This document shows positions 1 through 8,261 of a stretch of DNA of 64,000 nucleotides, piece by piece (the stretch's first letter is position 1; every line of letters begins with the position of its first letter). The notes below the pieces were generated by a model, which saw only the letters and a program-made list of their open reading frames with translations, searched no databases and had not been told where the DNA came from. This DNA is from Chryseosolibacter sp049791675 (GTDB taxonomy: Bacteria > Bacteroidota > Bacteroidia > Cytophagales > Cyclobacteriaceae). The DNA is taken from contig JBARAD010000104.1 of assembly GCA_049791675.1 (NCBI GenBank), positions 1 through 64,000 on the forward strand, in the 5' to 3' direction. The position numbers and the translations under genes were made by a program.

Positions 1-103
1 CTTTTCTACCAAGCAAAATATTTTTCCGGATAAATGAAACGCGTTTAACCAGAATGTAAACGGCAGTAATGAGGACTATCAGAAAAGCGATCTGTTCAAG
101 CAT
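1..103 (-). CDS. Fe-S oxidoreductase-like protein, N-terminal fragment (runs off the window)
   Basis: An open frame starts at the ATG complementary to 101-103 and reads leftward off the window edge, giving 34 residues. It begins MLEQIAFLIVLITAV, one membrane helix, and continues with KRVSFIRKNILLGR. A single N-terminal helix followed by a basic RxxxIRxNILLGR segment is how the Bacteroidota (Fe-S)-binding, heterodisulfide-reductase-like proteins begin. The cysteine motifs would lie outside the window, so the family call rests on this short stretch only. Transcription diverges from the tRNA-Phe gene. Confidence 0.5.
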   Translation of the reverse strand, partial: MLEQIAFLIVLITAVYILVKRVSFIRKNILLGRK

Positions 104-207
104 CTTATTTCACCAAATTTTAGATTTGCCTTTAAGCCGGAATCCTGGAAAGAAATTTCAAAGCTGGTAGAAATCCAGATTAATCCTATCCATAAATTCC
201 TGTTTAT

Positions 208-238
208 TTTGCATGAAATGTAAATTTATCTACTTTTG
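208..238 (+). promoter_or_regulatory. Bacteroidota-type promoter of tRNA-Phe
   Basis: TTTG at 208-211 and TACTTTTG at 231-238 are separated by 19 bp. This matches the Bacteroidota primary-sigma consensus TTTG-N19-23-TAnnTTTG. The predicted transcription start near 245 leaves a short leader before the tRNA at 271. It is the best-formed housekeeping promoter I found in the window. Confidence 0.75.
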
Positions 239-270
239 TGCCCCTGCCAAGAGGCGGAAAAGATTTTTGA

Positions 271-343
271 GGTGATGTAGCTCAGTTGGTAGAGCAAAGG
301 ACTGAAAATCCTTGTGTCGGGGGTTCAATTCCCTCCATCACCA
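271..343 (+). tRNA. tRNA-Phe (anticodon GAA)
   Basis: A complete cloverleaf can be drawn. The acceptor stem is GGTGATG/CATCACC, the D arm is GCTC..GAGC, and the anticodon loop is CTGAAAA inside the AAGGA/TCCTT stem, giving GAA. The TTCAATT T loop sits on a stem with one G-T pair. The discriminator base is A343. The following bases are CCC, so the CCA end is not encoded and must be added by CCA nucleotidyltransferase. The gene has its own promoter and terminator. Confidence 0.97.
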
Positions 344-346
344 CCC

Positions 347-374
347 AAAGCCTTCCAGTCCGGAAGGCTTTTTT
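347..374 (+). terminator. Rho-independent terminator of tRNA-Phe
   Basis: Inverted repeat AAGCCTTCC (348-356) / GGAAGGCTT (362-370) with a 5-nt loop and a following run of T. It starts four bases after the tRNA. The same nine-base stem recurs in the terminator at 42089. Confidence 0.85.
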
Positions 375-405
375 ATTTTCCACCGGCCCCGAACCCCTTT
401 CCGGA

Positions 406-1170
406 TTAAAATTCGGTGAAAACTTTCTGCGGTAACTTTTCGTCTATACGCACATCCCGCGGGCCTTTCCCATCCGAACGGTCTGCCGATAGCAGAAGGG
501 CCCCGTATTTCTGATAATTATCCCAGGGCCAGACCTGTGACGCCGAATCCTGGCTCGCGTCCTTATAATAAGCCCATTGCTTTACTAGGTTATCCCGCCG
601 GTCGACATAGACCCGGTACTTGTTTTCAGGAGTATCGCCCACATTCTGGAAAGTAAGCTCAAGAACATTGCATCTTAATCCGGTGAAGGTGGTGTCTTCT
701 CCCAGATAGGCAAGGCTCACACCCGGGTCCTTTAACTTGAAGGGCATGAAGAGCCAATAAGAATCATTGATCCATATGCTTTTTCCCTTTTCCAGCATCT
801 TCTTAAGGGAGTCAGGTTCCGAAAGTTCCGTGCCTTTGATTTGCACACGACCCCGGAGGTCGTTGATATTCACGAGATAGACGGTGCTGTCTGGCATAGA
901 CTCAATGCGCACCTGCCCTTTCAGTTTGTCCCAAATGAGGTTGCGTCTCCCGAAGAAATTCCAGGAAATAAAACGGGTCTCTTCCCAGGCTTCGCGGCCT
1001 CCCATGGCAACCATGATGCTGTCCGCCAGCTCTACCGCCGCGGGATCAGAATGCGCAAGATCGAATCCGGGGGCGGGTTGACTAAAACTTTGCGCGTCAT
1101 CGTAATTCCTTTGACACCCTGAAAGAAGAATCAGGGCAACGAACGCAGATAAAAGTATTTGGGTTTTCAT
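406..1170 (-). CDS. Putative lipoprotein, LolA-like superfamily (DUF6503-like)
   Basis: 254 residues. The N-terminus MKTQILLSAFVALILLSGC is a lipoprotein signal peptide, with lipobox LSGC and Cys19 as the lipidated residue. The mature part carries AVELADSIMVAMGGREAWEE and then WNFFGRRNLIWDK, with many Thr/Tyr-rich beta strands. This pattern fits the periplasmic lipoproteins of Bacteroidota that resemble LolA/LolB folds (DUF6503-like). The function is unknown; the fold is used by relatives to hold a lipid or other hydrophobic ligand. It sits alone, 55 bp downstream of the sensor gene on the same strand, so co-transcription is possible. The lipoprotein call is strong, the family assignment moderate. 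Confidence 0.7.
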   Translation of the reverse strand: MKTQILLSAFVALILLSGCQRNYDDAQSFSQPAPGFDLAHSDPAAVELADSIMVAMGGREAWEETRFISWNFFGRRNLIWDKLKGQVRIESMPDSTVYLVNINDLRGRVQIKGTELSEPDSLKKMLEKGKSIWINDSYWLFMPFKLKDPGVSLAYLGEDTTFTGLRCNVLELTFQNVGDTPENKYRVYVDRRDNLVKQWAYYKDASQDSASQVWPWDNYQKYGALLLSADRSDGKGPRDVRIDEKLPQKVFTEF

Positions 1171-1225
1171 GTAATTGAAAAACTGAAGTTAATCAATTCC
1201 ATCAACGGTAAAAATACGGCAGTGG

Positions 1226-3973
1226 TCAAAGTGTTTCCTTAACCTTGGGTTTCCTTCCCGGTTTCTTCGCGGCGGGCTTTTCAGGGGCTTCTGCAGAAAT
1301 AAACCGGTAGAATTTACTGGACGAATCCAATGAACGCAGCATCAGATTCCTCAGAAAACCCTCTACGGGAAGGATGAGTATCGCGACAACAAACTGAATG
1401 AAAAATTCAACTACCGGACTGGTGTCACTCACAATACTGGATCCAATGACTGTCTGTATAAATTCAATCAGTAAGATGATGGTAATGAGAGACAGGAATC
1501 TGCTGATAATTCGGTAACGGGTACTTAACCTGAAGGACAGAATCACCAATGAAGCAAACACCATAAACTCCAGGGCGTAAAACCACGACCGCTTCCAGTA
1601 GGGGGGTATGACCTGGAATTTTACCGGCGCAAGTTCACTGATCTTGCCAAATATATTCCGCGCCTGCACCCTGAGATTATACTGACCAGGGGGCAGATAA
1701 GGAAAATTAATCTTGTTGTTGGCACTGGACCAGCCAGACCATTCCTGATGCATGCCATCGAGAAAATATCTGAATTCTATACTCCTCGGATTGATGAAGT
1801 CAGGCTGCACAACTTCGAAAGTGACGGAACTATTGAGCTGATCAAGCTCGAGGTGACTGAAATCCCCAATGGGTACGGAATTGTGTTGTATTGTTTTTAA
1901 AAAGATGGGAAACTTGTTCGCAACAACAGAAACATTTTCGCCCTCAAACTTCAACAATTCATTGCCTCCGCTGATGAGCCACAGATGTTGCCGGTTCTGG
2001 TCGGTAGTAATGAAACGAAGATTTTGAAACAGGTTCAACAACTGGAGATTGTTCCGGTCTTCCGCGCCGCCAAGCACATGCCACCGGTGTTCATCGCGGT
2101 AAAGAATATGGCCGTCGAATGCAAAATACTGGGCGGGCTTCGGCAGACTGTCAATCCTGACAAGGGTATTCTTCTTGCGCTCGAATTCGTAGAAGCCATC
2201 CGCATTGACGAAAAGGATCTGATCTTTCAGATCCAGGCCCACCGTTTTGTCAAAATTCGGATTGGTCAATTCCATGGTCTGCAAACGGTCTATTCCCGAC
2301 GCATTCAATTGCAGGCGGTAAATACGGTCGAGACCACAAAACCACCATTCATTTTCAGAACCTTCGAAAATATAGTCGATCTGGTCTCCCAGGCTGTTGA
2401 TGAGATTCAGCTGTTGCCATCCCTCCTTCCATGCGAGCGACCAGATCTCATCGTTATAGGTCGATGCGATAATAGTCTTTGTTCTTTCCGAGGCATATAC
2501 GTAGCGGGTGGGTAAGTAGAGGATTCGGTCTGCGACAAGGTCCCTGATCTCGAATACCCCTTCCAACCCGGCGGCTATCAGTTTTCCATCACTGGCGACA
2601 AGGTGTGTTATTTTAGCATCGATTCCTTCAACCTTTTTAAAGACATGCTGGGAAGACCGGAGCACCCTGTCCGTTCTTTTTTCTCTCCGGATATTGGCAT
2701 GATCAAGGGCCTCAATTCCGGAATCTTCCGCTGCGGGCGCCGCTTGTTTTTCTTTCTCCCGGTTCCGGCGAAGGAAATTGAAGAGACCTCTTCTTTTGGA
2801 AGGCGCGCCTTCTTCCTCAACCTCCGGTCCCTTGTCGTCCTGTCCTGCTCCACGGTCTTCTGATTCCGAACCGGGCTTTATCTCGACATCCACATACGTC
2901 ACCACCTCGTCGAAAAACTCCTCCTTGTCAAGCTTGTATAACCCCAGCGAAGTACCAACGTAAACACTCTTGTGATAAGAGTATGCGCACAACATATTTC
3001 CTTCCAGTCCTGCATAATAACTGAAGGTCCGGAAAGGCAGGGACGGGGAGATCTGCGTAAAGCCGTATTCATGCGCCACCCATATATTCTGATCGGCATC
3101 CGCCATCAGGGAAAAGACTTCATTATCAGGCAGGCCTGTGGAATAATCGATGATCTGGCTTCTTTCTCCTGTGATCGGATTTAACAACATGACACCACCA
3201 CGGAGCGTTCCCAGCGCCAGCAGATGCCGGCTTACCCAGGTGCCACTCACCACCACATTCGCATCAGCGTAAGGCTGATCATGAATGGGTACCTGGCGCA
3301 TTTGCAGATCCCTGCCGCAAGTATATACGCGGTTGTCACTCGTTCCCAGTACGTAGGTGCTGTCAATCCGCGAATGGAAGATGACATTGCCGGAGAAGTT
3401 AAGGTCAACATAAACCAGCCGGCGCTGATCTACCCTGAACGTTGTGTTCCTTTCGGTCTGGACATACAGGGCGCCGAACAGTTCAAACATTCCGGTGAAA
3501 ATACCCTGAGCGTTTCCCGCGACCAGGACGTCGGCCCTGGGTTGTCCATTGTGGTAGACGAGAACCTTGTTTTCAGTCAGGAAGTAAGTCTTGTCTCCGA
3601 TCCCGAGGATCTGAAAAACGTCCGATACATCAGCGTCAGACAGATATTGAATTACTTTCGATCCATTATTGCCAGGGCCTATTTTTCCGAAACCTTTGGC
3701 GCCCGCCCAGAAGATCTCTCCCGCATCATTCCGATTAAGGGCGTAAATCGCGCCTGCGCCGGGGATCAAATCCCATTCACGCCCGTCGAATTCCAGCACA
3801 CCTGCCTTCATCGCAAAATACATGATCCCGTGGGTATCCTGGACCATGTCGAAACACACGTTATCAAAATTTTCCCCGCTTGGGGAATGATGCGTGAGAA
3901 AGTAACTGCCATTTTGCGCAAAAGCGGAAATCGCGCAAAAACACACCAGCCAACAGGTAATCAGTTTTTTCAT
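1226..3973 (-). CDS. Beta-propeller/Y_Y_Y sensor protein without a kinase domain
   Basis: 915 residues with a cleavable signal peptide (ends near SAFAQN). Residues about 30-700 resemble the Reg_prop beta-propeller of Bacteroidota hybrid sensors, with WVAHEYGFTQISPS and similar blades. A charged low-complexity insert lies near residues 365-440. A Y_Y_Y domain follows (FRYFLDGMHQEWSGW ... YLPPGQYNLRVQARN), ending in IPPYWKRSWFYALE, the usual entry to the membrane. Instead of a histidine kinase or HTH output there are about three more hydrophobic segments and a basic tail, KKPGRKPKVKE. In hybrid two-component systems these extracytoplasmic domains sense glycans or peptides; here the output is missing or acts through a partner. 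Confidence 0.8.
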   Translation of the reverse strand: MKKLITCWLVCFCAISAFAQNGSYFLTHHSPSGENFDNVCFDMVQDTHGIMYFAMKAGVLEFDGREWDLIPGAGAIYALNRNDAGEIFWAGAKGFGKIGPGNNGSKVIQYLSDADVSDVFQILGIGDKTYFLTENKVLVYHNGQPRADVLVAGNAQGIFTGMFELFGALYVQTERNTTFRVDQRRLVYVDLNFSGNVIFHSRIDSTYVLGTSDNRVYTCGRDLQMRQVPIHDQPYADANVVVSGTWVSRHLLALGTLRGGVMLLNPITGERSQIIDYSTGLPDNEVFSLMADADQNIWVAHEYGFTQISPSLPFRTFSYYAGLEGNMLCAYSYHKSVYVGTSLGLYKLDKEEFFDEVVTYVDVEIKPGSESEDRGAGQDDKGPEVEEEGAPSKRRGLFNFLRRNREKEKQAAPAAEDSGIEALDHANIRREKRTDRVLRSSQHVFKKVEGIDAKITHLVASDGKLIAAGLEGVFEIRDLVADRILYLPTRYVYASERTKTIIASTYNDEIWSLAWKEGWQQLNLINSLGDQIDYIFEGSENEWWFCGLDRIYRLQLNASGIDRLQTMELTNPNFDKTVGLDLKDQILFVNADGFYEFERKKNTLVRIDSLPKPAQYFAFDGHILYRDEHRWHVLGGAEDRNNLQLLNLFQNLRFITTDQNRQHLWLISGGNELLKFEGENVSVVANKFPIFLKTIQHNSVPIGDFSHLELDQLNSSVTFEVVQPDFINPRSIEFRYFLDGMHQEWSGWSSANNKINFPYLPPGQYNLRVQARNIFGKISELAPVKFQVIPPYWKRSWFYALEFMVFASLVILSFRLSTRYRIISRFLSLITIILLIEFIQTVIGSSIVSDTSPVVEFFIQFVVAILILPVEGFLRNLMLRSLDSSSKFYRFISAEAPEKPAAKKPGRKPKVKETL

Positions 3974-4049
3974 TGTGTCAGCCCAAAGTTACTTTGCTTT
4001 ATTGAGCAAAAAAATTTCGCAACCCCGGACCGAAGAGAATGTAATGTTT

Positions 4050-6143
4050 TCAGCTGATACGGCTCCAATTCACAACACTTTTGCGCATCGAAGCAATTTG
4101 GGTTCTGATTACGCTGTTTTCAGCGTCCTGCAGCTCAGGGTCTTTTTCAAGCACTGCCAAAGCCTGTTTTCGGGCCCGCTCCAGGATTTGTCCATCGCGG
4201 CCCAGGTCTGCGATCAGAAGATCAAGAACACCGCTCTGTTGCGTGCCCATCAGATCACCGGGCCCGCGTAATGTAAGATCGGTCTCCGCTATTTCGAACC
4301 CATTATTGGTCCGTACCATAGTTTCAATCCGCACCTTTGATTCCTTGCTCAGCCGGTAATCGGTCATGAGTATACAGTAAGACTGCTCTGCGCCGCGGCC
4401 AACACGTCCGCGAAGCTGGTGCAACTGCGACAACCCGAAACGCTCGGCATTCTCGATCACCATGACGGAAGCGTTGGGAACGTCGACGCCGACTTCGATG
4501 ACGGTGGTTGCCACCATGATCTTCGTTTCGCCCCGCGCGAACCTTGCCATCTCAAAATCTTTTGCCTCAGGTTTCATCCTGCCATGCAGTATGCTGATGG
4601 CCACGTCGGGAAAGGCGCGGCACGCACTCTCATATCCATCCATGAGATGTTTCAGATCCACTTTCTCAGATTCCTCTATCAGGGGATATACCATGTATAC
4701 CTGCCTTCCCCCTGCCATTTCCTTTCGCAGGAAATGATTGACCTCCAACCGGTGCGAGTCGAATTTATGGATGGTCTTAATGGGTTTCCGGCCGGCAGGG
4801 AGTTCATCGATGACAGACACATCCAGGTCGCCATACAACGTCATGGCTAGAGTACGAGGAATGGGTGTTGCCGTCATGACGAGTACATGCGGGTAGACAT
4901 CTTCATTCTTCTGCCACAATTTCGAACGCTGGGAAACGCCGAAACGGTGCTGCTCGTCAATAATAGCCAGACCCAGCCGTTTGAATTGAACTTCCTCTTC
5001 CAGCAACGCATGTGTGCCGATGAGGATCTTCAGGGCCCCGCTTCGCAGGCCCTCATGAATGACAGCGCGTTCTTTCTTCTTAGTAGAGCCTGTCAATAAC
5101 GCCGAGGGTATACGCATCATGTCGGCATAGCGCGACAAATTCTTGTAATGCTGTTGCGCAAGGATCTCCGTCGGCGCCATCAGGGCACATTGTGCTTCGC
5201 TTCCCACAACAAGCAACATGCAGATGAACCCGACAATTGTCTTTCCGCTGCCTACGTCCCCCTGCAAAAGACGATTCATCTGGTGACCGGATTTAAGGTC
5301 AGCGTATATCTCTTTGATGACTTTCTTCTGGGCATTGGTCAGTGCAAAGGGAAGATGTCCCTGATAAAAAGTTGTCACCAGCGAGGCGCCGCTGAAGATG
5401 ATCCCCTTGAATTTTTCTTTCCTGACCAGTTTTAATTTCAGCAAACGAAGCTGAATGTAAAACAACTCCTCAAACTTGAGCCTTTGCTGAGCCTGGATTA
5501 AAACCTCGTGGCTTTCAGGGAAATGAATGGCGAACAATGCCTTTTTTTTCGGAGACAACTGTTCTTCCTTAAGGACGCGCTGGGGCAGTGTTTCCCTGAT
5601 CTTATCTCTTGCGAGGAGAAGAACATCGTGGATGAACTTTGACAATGCCTTGCTGTCAAGCCGACGCGCCCTTAGGCGCTCAGTGATGGAATAGACAGGT
5701 TGCAGAACCCCGCCTTTTTCCGAGGCAACAGACACGACATCCATTTCCGGATGGGCAATGCTGTAATTTTTTCCGAATCTGTTTGGTTTGCCGAAAACGA
5801 TGTACTCAACACCTGGCTTGATCTTGTCCGCTATCCATGTAATACCCTGAAACCACACCAACTCGATTTGCCCGGTATCATCCTGAAAGTAACACACCAT
5901 CCGCTTCCTGGGGCCCGCTCCGATCATTTCCTTCCCCGTAACTTTGCCCTTCAATTGTACGGAAGGCATCTCTTCATGAATTTCCCTAATGGTGCAGAAA
6001 CGTGTGCGGTCTTCGTAACGGAAGGGATAGTGTTGAATCAAATCCCCATATGTGAATATGCTCAGTTCCTTATTCAGTAATGCAGCACGCTGTGGCCCAA
6101 CGCCTTTCAAATACTCAACGGATGTGTCAAAAAATCCCGACAT
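4050..6143 (-). CDS. recG: ATP-dependent DNA helicase RecG
   Basis: About 697 residues, normal length for RecG. An OB-fold wedge domain in the N-terminal third (VQLKGKV, MVCYFQDDTGQIELVWFQ) binds branched DNA. The helicase core follows: Walker A GDVGSGKT near residue 300, DEQHRFG near 394, TATPIPRTLA near 425 and QLRGRVGRG near 578. The C-terminus carries LRGPGDLMGTQQSG. RecG remodels stalled replication forks and Holliday junctions. The frame is open to 6167, but the ATG at 6143 (MSGFFDTSVEYLKGVGP) matches the usual RecG start and was chosen. Transcribed leftward and divergent from the small gene at 6270. Confidence 0.97.
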   Translation of the reverse strand: MSGFFDTSVEYLKGVGPQRAALLNKELSIFTYGDLIQHYPFRYEDRTRFCTIREIHEEMPSVQLKGKVTGKEMIGAGPRKRMVCYFQDDTGQIELVWFQGITWIADKIKPGVEYIVFGKPNRFGKNYSIAHPEMDVVSVASEKGGVLQPVYSITERLRARRLDSKALSKFIHDVLLLARDKIRETLPQRVLKEEQLSPKKKALFAIHFPESHEVLIQAQQRLKFEELFYIQLRLLKLKLVRKEKFKGIIFSGASLVTTFYQGHLPFALTNAQKKVIKEIYADLKSGHQMNRLLQGDVGSGKTIVGFICMLLVVGSEAQCALMAPTEILAQQHYKNLSRYADMMRIPSALLTGSTKKKERAVIHEGLRSGALKILIGTHALLEEEVQFKRLGLAIIDEQHRFGVSQRSKLWQKNEDVYPHVLVMTATPIPRTLAMTLYGDLDVSVIDELPAGRKPIKTIHKFDSHRLEVNHFLRKEMAGGRQVYMVYPLIEESEKVDLKHLMDGYESACRAFPDVAISILHGRMKPEAKDFEMARFARGETKIMVATTVIEVGVDVPNASVMVIENAERFGLSQLHQLRGRVGRGAEQSYCILMTDYRLSKESKVRIETMVRTNNGFEIAETDLTLRGPGDLMGTQQSGVLDLLIADLGRDGQILERARKQALAVLEKDPELQDAENSVIRTQIASMRKSVVNWSRIS

Positions 6144-6208
6144 AAGGTACGCGAGGGCAATATTCAAAATTTAGTATCGACCGACACATAAAAAGGATGA
6201 AAATGTAT

Positions 6209-6216
6209 TATTTTTG
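6209..6216 (+). promoter_or_regulatory. TAnnTTTG box upstream of the 90-residue gene
   Basis: TATTTTTG is an exact match to the Bacteroidota -7 element, 54 bp upstream of the ATG at 6270. I see no TTTG at the expected -33 distance, so it is a half-match only. Confidence 0.4.
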
Positions 6217-6269
6217 GAATCCCTAACGGTTACTATTGTGCAGGTTGAAGTCATAAAGGTTGTTATAGT

Positions 6270-6542
6270 ATGAAGGTTGACGCGAAAATATACAAGGGGA
6301 TCGAGTACGTGCAGGTGAGCGAACTGCCTCAAACTCAACGGGAAATCCTCGCTCAGACCATCAATCAGGATCTTTTTATCAAACTATTGGTCGACGGCAA
6401 GGTCATCGGCGGTTGTCTTCAGTACAAAGATTACAGCAAATGGTACATGGAGCAGTACCAGCCCGTTGCGAATGCCGCGCGCGAGCAGTCCGTCCTGCAG
6501 GAAATCGGCATCAAGCCTAACCTTGCCTTGAACAAGCTTTAA
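6270..6542 (+). CDS. Small conserved hypothetical protein
   Basis: 90 residues, no signal peptide, no membrane segment and no cysteine motif. The composition is that of a soluble folded protein (KIYKGIEYVQVSELPQTQ ... YSKWYMEQYQPV). I do not recognise a named family. Reality is supported by codon use like its neighbours, an ATG with a TAnnTTTG box upstream, and a stop that meets the convergent VOC gene in a 4-bp overlap (6539-6542). It is divergent from recG. A structural or regulatory role is possible, but nothing in the sequence says which. Confidence 0.75.
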   Translation: MKVDAKIYKGIEYVQVSELPQTQREILAQTINQDLFIKLLVDGKVIGGCLQYKDYSKWYMEQYQPVANAAREQSVLQEIGIKPNLALNKL

Positions 6543-6931
6543 TCCCAGATTCCTCCTTCAGGAAGTATTTCGAGTACATTGCCTTCAGGATCGTTGAAAT
6601 AAAATGATCGCATCCCAGTCTTCCAGGTTATCTCGTCAATGATTTCTATTCCTTTTTCAAGGATCATCTGTTTGTAATCCTCATAGTCGGAACGGTTGAC
6701 TTCAAAGGCAAAATGTTGCTTGCCTCCTCCGAAATGACCCGGAGGCGATGTCTTTCCTTTGGAATCCTCGGGATTGAAAAGCAGCAAGACGGATTGTCCC
6801 ACCCTTAGGAAAAGATGCTTATCCTCCACGTAATTGATTACAGGAAGGCCCAGCGTCTCATGATAAAAATCTTTGGCCCTGGCCAGGTCGTGAACATAGA
6901 GGCAAGTCTCTTTTATCTTAAGAAATTCCAT
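6539..6931 (-). CDS. VOC/glyoxalase-family protein
   Basis: 130 residues. It has the paired beta-alpha-beta-beta-beta modules of the vicinal oxygen chelate fold: ETCLYVHDLARAKDFYHETLGLPV at the start, HFAFEV in the middle and SFYFNDPEGNVLEILP at the end. Metal-ligand positions appear as a His in HFAFEV and a Glu in NVLEI. Members include glyoxalase I, fosfomycin-resistance enzymes and ring-cleavage dioxygenases; the substrate cannot be told from sequence. Its start overlaps the end of the upstream nitronate monooxygenase gene by 14 bp, so the two are translationally linked. Confidence 0.88.
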   Translation of the reverse strand: MEFLKIKETCLYVHDLARAKDFYHETLGLPVINYVEDKHLFLRVGQSVLLLFNPEDSKGKTSPPGHFGGGKQHFAFEVNRSDYEDYKQMILEKGIEIIDEITWKTGMRSFYFNDPEGNVLEILPEGGIWD

Positions 6932-7883
6932 TGCACATTGACTTTTTCAATCGTACATAACCCTCCCAGATATCTCTTAGAATTTCTTCCGCCGGCTGAA
7001 TTTTTTTGATCGCTGCAGCGATCTGTCCGATCTCCAGTTCGCCGGCATCAAGGTCTCCCTCAAAAATGCCCAGCTTCGCCCGTCGGTTTCCCAGCAACAT
7101 CCGCAGTTCCTCCGCTGACGCTCCGCGTTTTTCGGCCTCATCGACTTCCTGAAAAAATCTGTTCTTGATCAATCGTACGGGTGTAAGCTTCTTCAACGTC
7201 AGCATCGTCTCGCCTTCATCGGCATGGGCGACCTTTTCTTTGAAAAGCGCATGCGCCGAAGATTCTGTGCTGGCCGCAAAACGACTTCCTACCTGAACAC
7301 CTTCGGCCCCAAGCGCCTCGGCGGCAAGCATCGCGCGCCCGTCACCAATGCCTCCGGCTGCGATCACAGGAATCGATACTGCATCCGCCACCAGGGGAAT
7401 CAATACCATGGAAGTGGTCTCTTCCCGCCCATTGTGTCCTCCCGCTTCAAATCCTTCCGCAACTACCGCATCTACACCGGCAGCCTCCGCCTTTTTTGCA
7501 AATTTTACACTTGATACCACGTGCACCACTGTGACACCCCTTTCCTTCAGCGGACCTGTCCATGTCGAAGGATTACCTGCAGACGTAAAGACAATCCTGA
7601 CTTCTTCTTCCCGAATGATATTGACAAGTTTGTCGATCTCGGGGTAAAGCAGCGGGACATTCACGCCAAAAGGCCTGGTGGTCGCCAGTTTGCAGGAGCG
7701 GATGTGCTCACGCAAAACCTCCGGATACATCGACCCGGCACCCAACAGCCCGAGACCCCCGGCGTTGCTGACGGCAGAAGCAAGCCTCCAGCCACTACAC
7801 CAGATCATACCCGCCTGAATAATCGGATAAGAAACGCCAAAAAGCCGTGAAACTCGATTGCTGTTTTCAATCATAACTGTCAA
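6918..7883 (-). CDS. Nitronate monooxygenase family flavoprotein
   Basis: 321 residues, a TIM-barrel FMN enzyme. Recognisable segments are YPIIQAGMIWCSG near the N-terminus, the NVPLLYP strand, GFEAGGHNGRE, with the His proposed as catalytic base in this family, PVIAAGGIGDGRAM and GAEGVQVGSRFAAS, which bind the FMN phosphate. The family oxidises alkyl nitronates such as propionate 3-nitronate, or reduces enoyl substrates (FabK-like relatives). MTVMIENSNR and MIENSNR are both possible starts; the first keeps the longest frame. First gene of a two-gene unit with the VOC protein. Confidence 0.9.
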   Translation of the reverse strand: MTVMIENSNRVSRLFGVSYPIIQAGMIWCSGWRLASAVSNAGGLGLLGAGSMYPEVLREHIRSCKLATTRPFGVNVPLLYPEIDKLVNIIREEEVRIVFTSAGNPSTWTGPLKERGVTVVHVVSSVKFAKKAEAAGVDAVVAEGFEAGGHNGREETTSMVLIPLVADAVSIPVIAAGGIGDGRAMLAAEALGAEGVQVGSRFAASTESSAHALFKEKVAHADEGETMLTLKKLTPVRLIKNRFFQEVDEAEKRGASAEELRMLLGNRRAKLGIFEGDLDAGELEIGQIAAAIKKIQPAEEILRDIWEGYVRLKKSMCNGIS

Positions 7884-8261
7884 AGATTACAAATCCTTTC
7901 TCATTTAAATACCGCAGGATTATTTATTTATGAAAAGCATTTATGCCGGTTGTTTTTCGCGCAGATAAGTTGTCCACAAAGAATTGATTGAGAAAACGAC
8001 GCGTATTTATCTGTATATCAGTCCTTTAAACCGAACGTACAAGTGCCTGTGGATAACTTTTGTTTTTTGTGGATATCTTTTCGGAAAGAATATTTATGTT
8101 ATATGCCTTTTTTATAAGTCCTTGAATTTGAGGTTCGTCTTTCCCAATGCCCGAAATCTTGAACTTAAGGAAAGCAATTTTTTTCTTCCTGGTAAACATC
8201 CCTGAAGGGAAAACGTTTCTCTCTACAGCGTTCGGTCATTACGCTCTACTGCTGGTCCATT
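7884..8261. other. 378-bp intergenic region with DnaA-box-like sites (candidate origin or regulatory region)
   Basis: This AT-rich region separates the leftward nitronate monooxygenase gene from the rightward redoxin. It holds TTGTCCACA (7970-7978, one mismatch to the DnaA box TTATCCACA), a perfect box on the minus strand (TGTGGATAA, 8048-8056) and a one-mismatch box on the same strand 20 bp further (TGTGGATAT, 8068-8076). T-rich stretches follow at 8100-8190. The only open frame (7984-8205) has no family resemblance and an atypical composition, so I call no gene here. It could be a replication origin, a DnaA-regulated promoter region, or chance. Confidence 0.4.

Noticed and set aside
3224..4057. 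277-residue open frame on the plus strand
   Set aside because: Lies entirely over the sensor gene on the other strand and has no family pattern.
7984..8205. 73-residue open frame in the intergenic region
   Set aside because: Atypical composition, no recognisable motif, and it lies over the DnaA-box-like sites; most likely not a gene.
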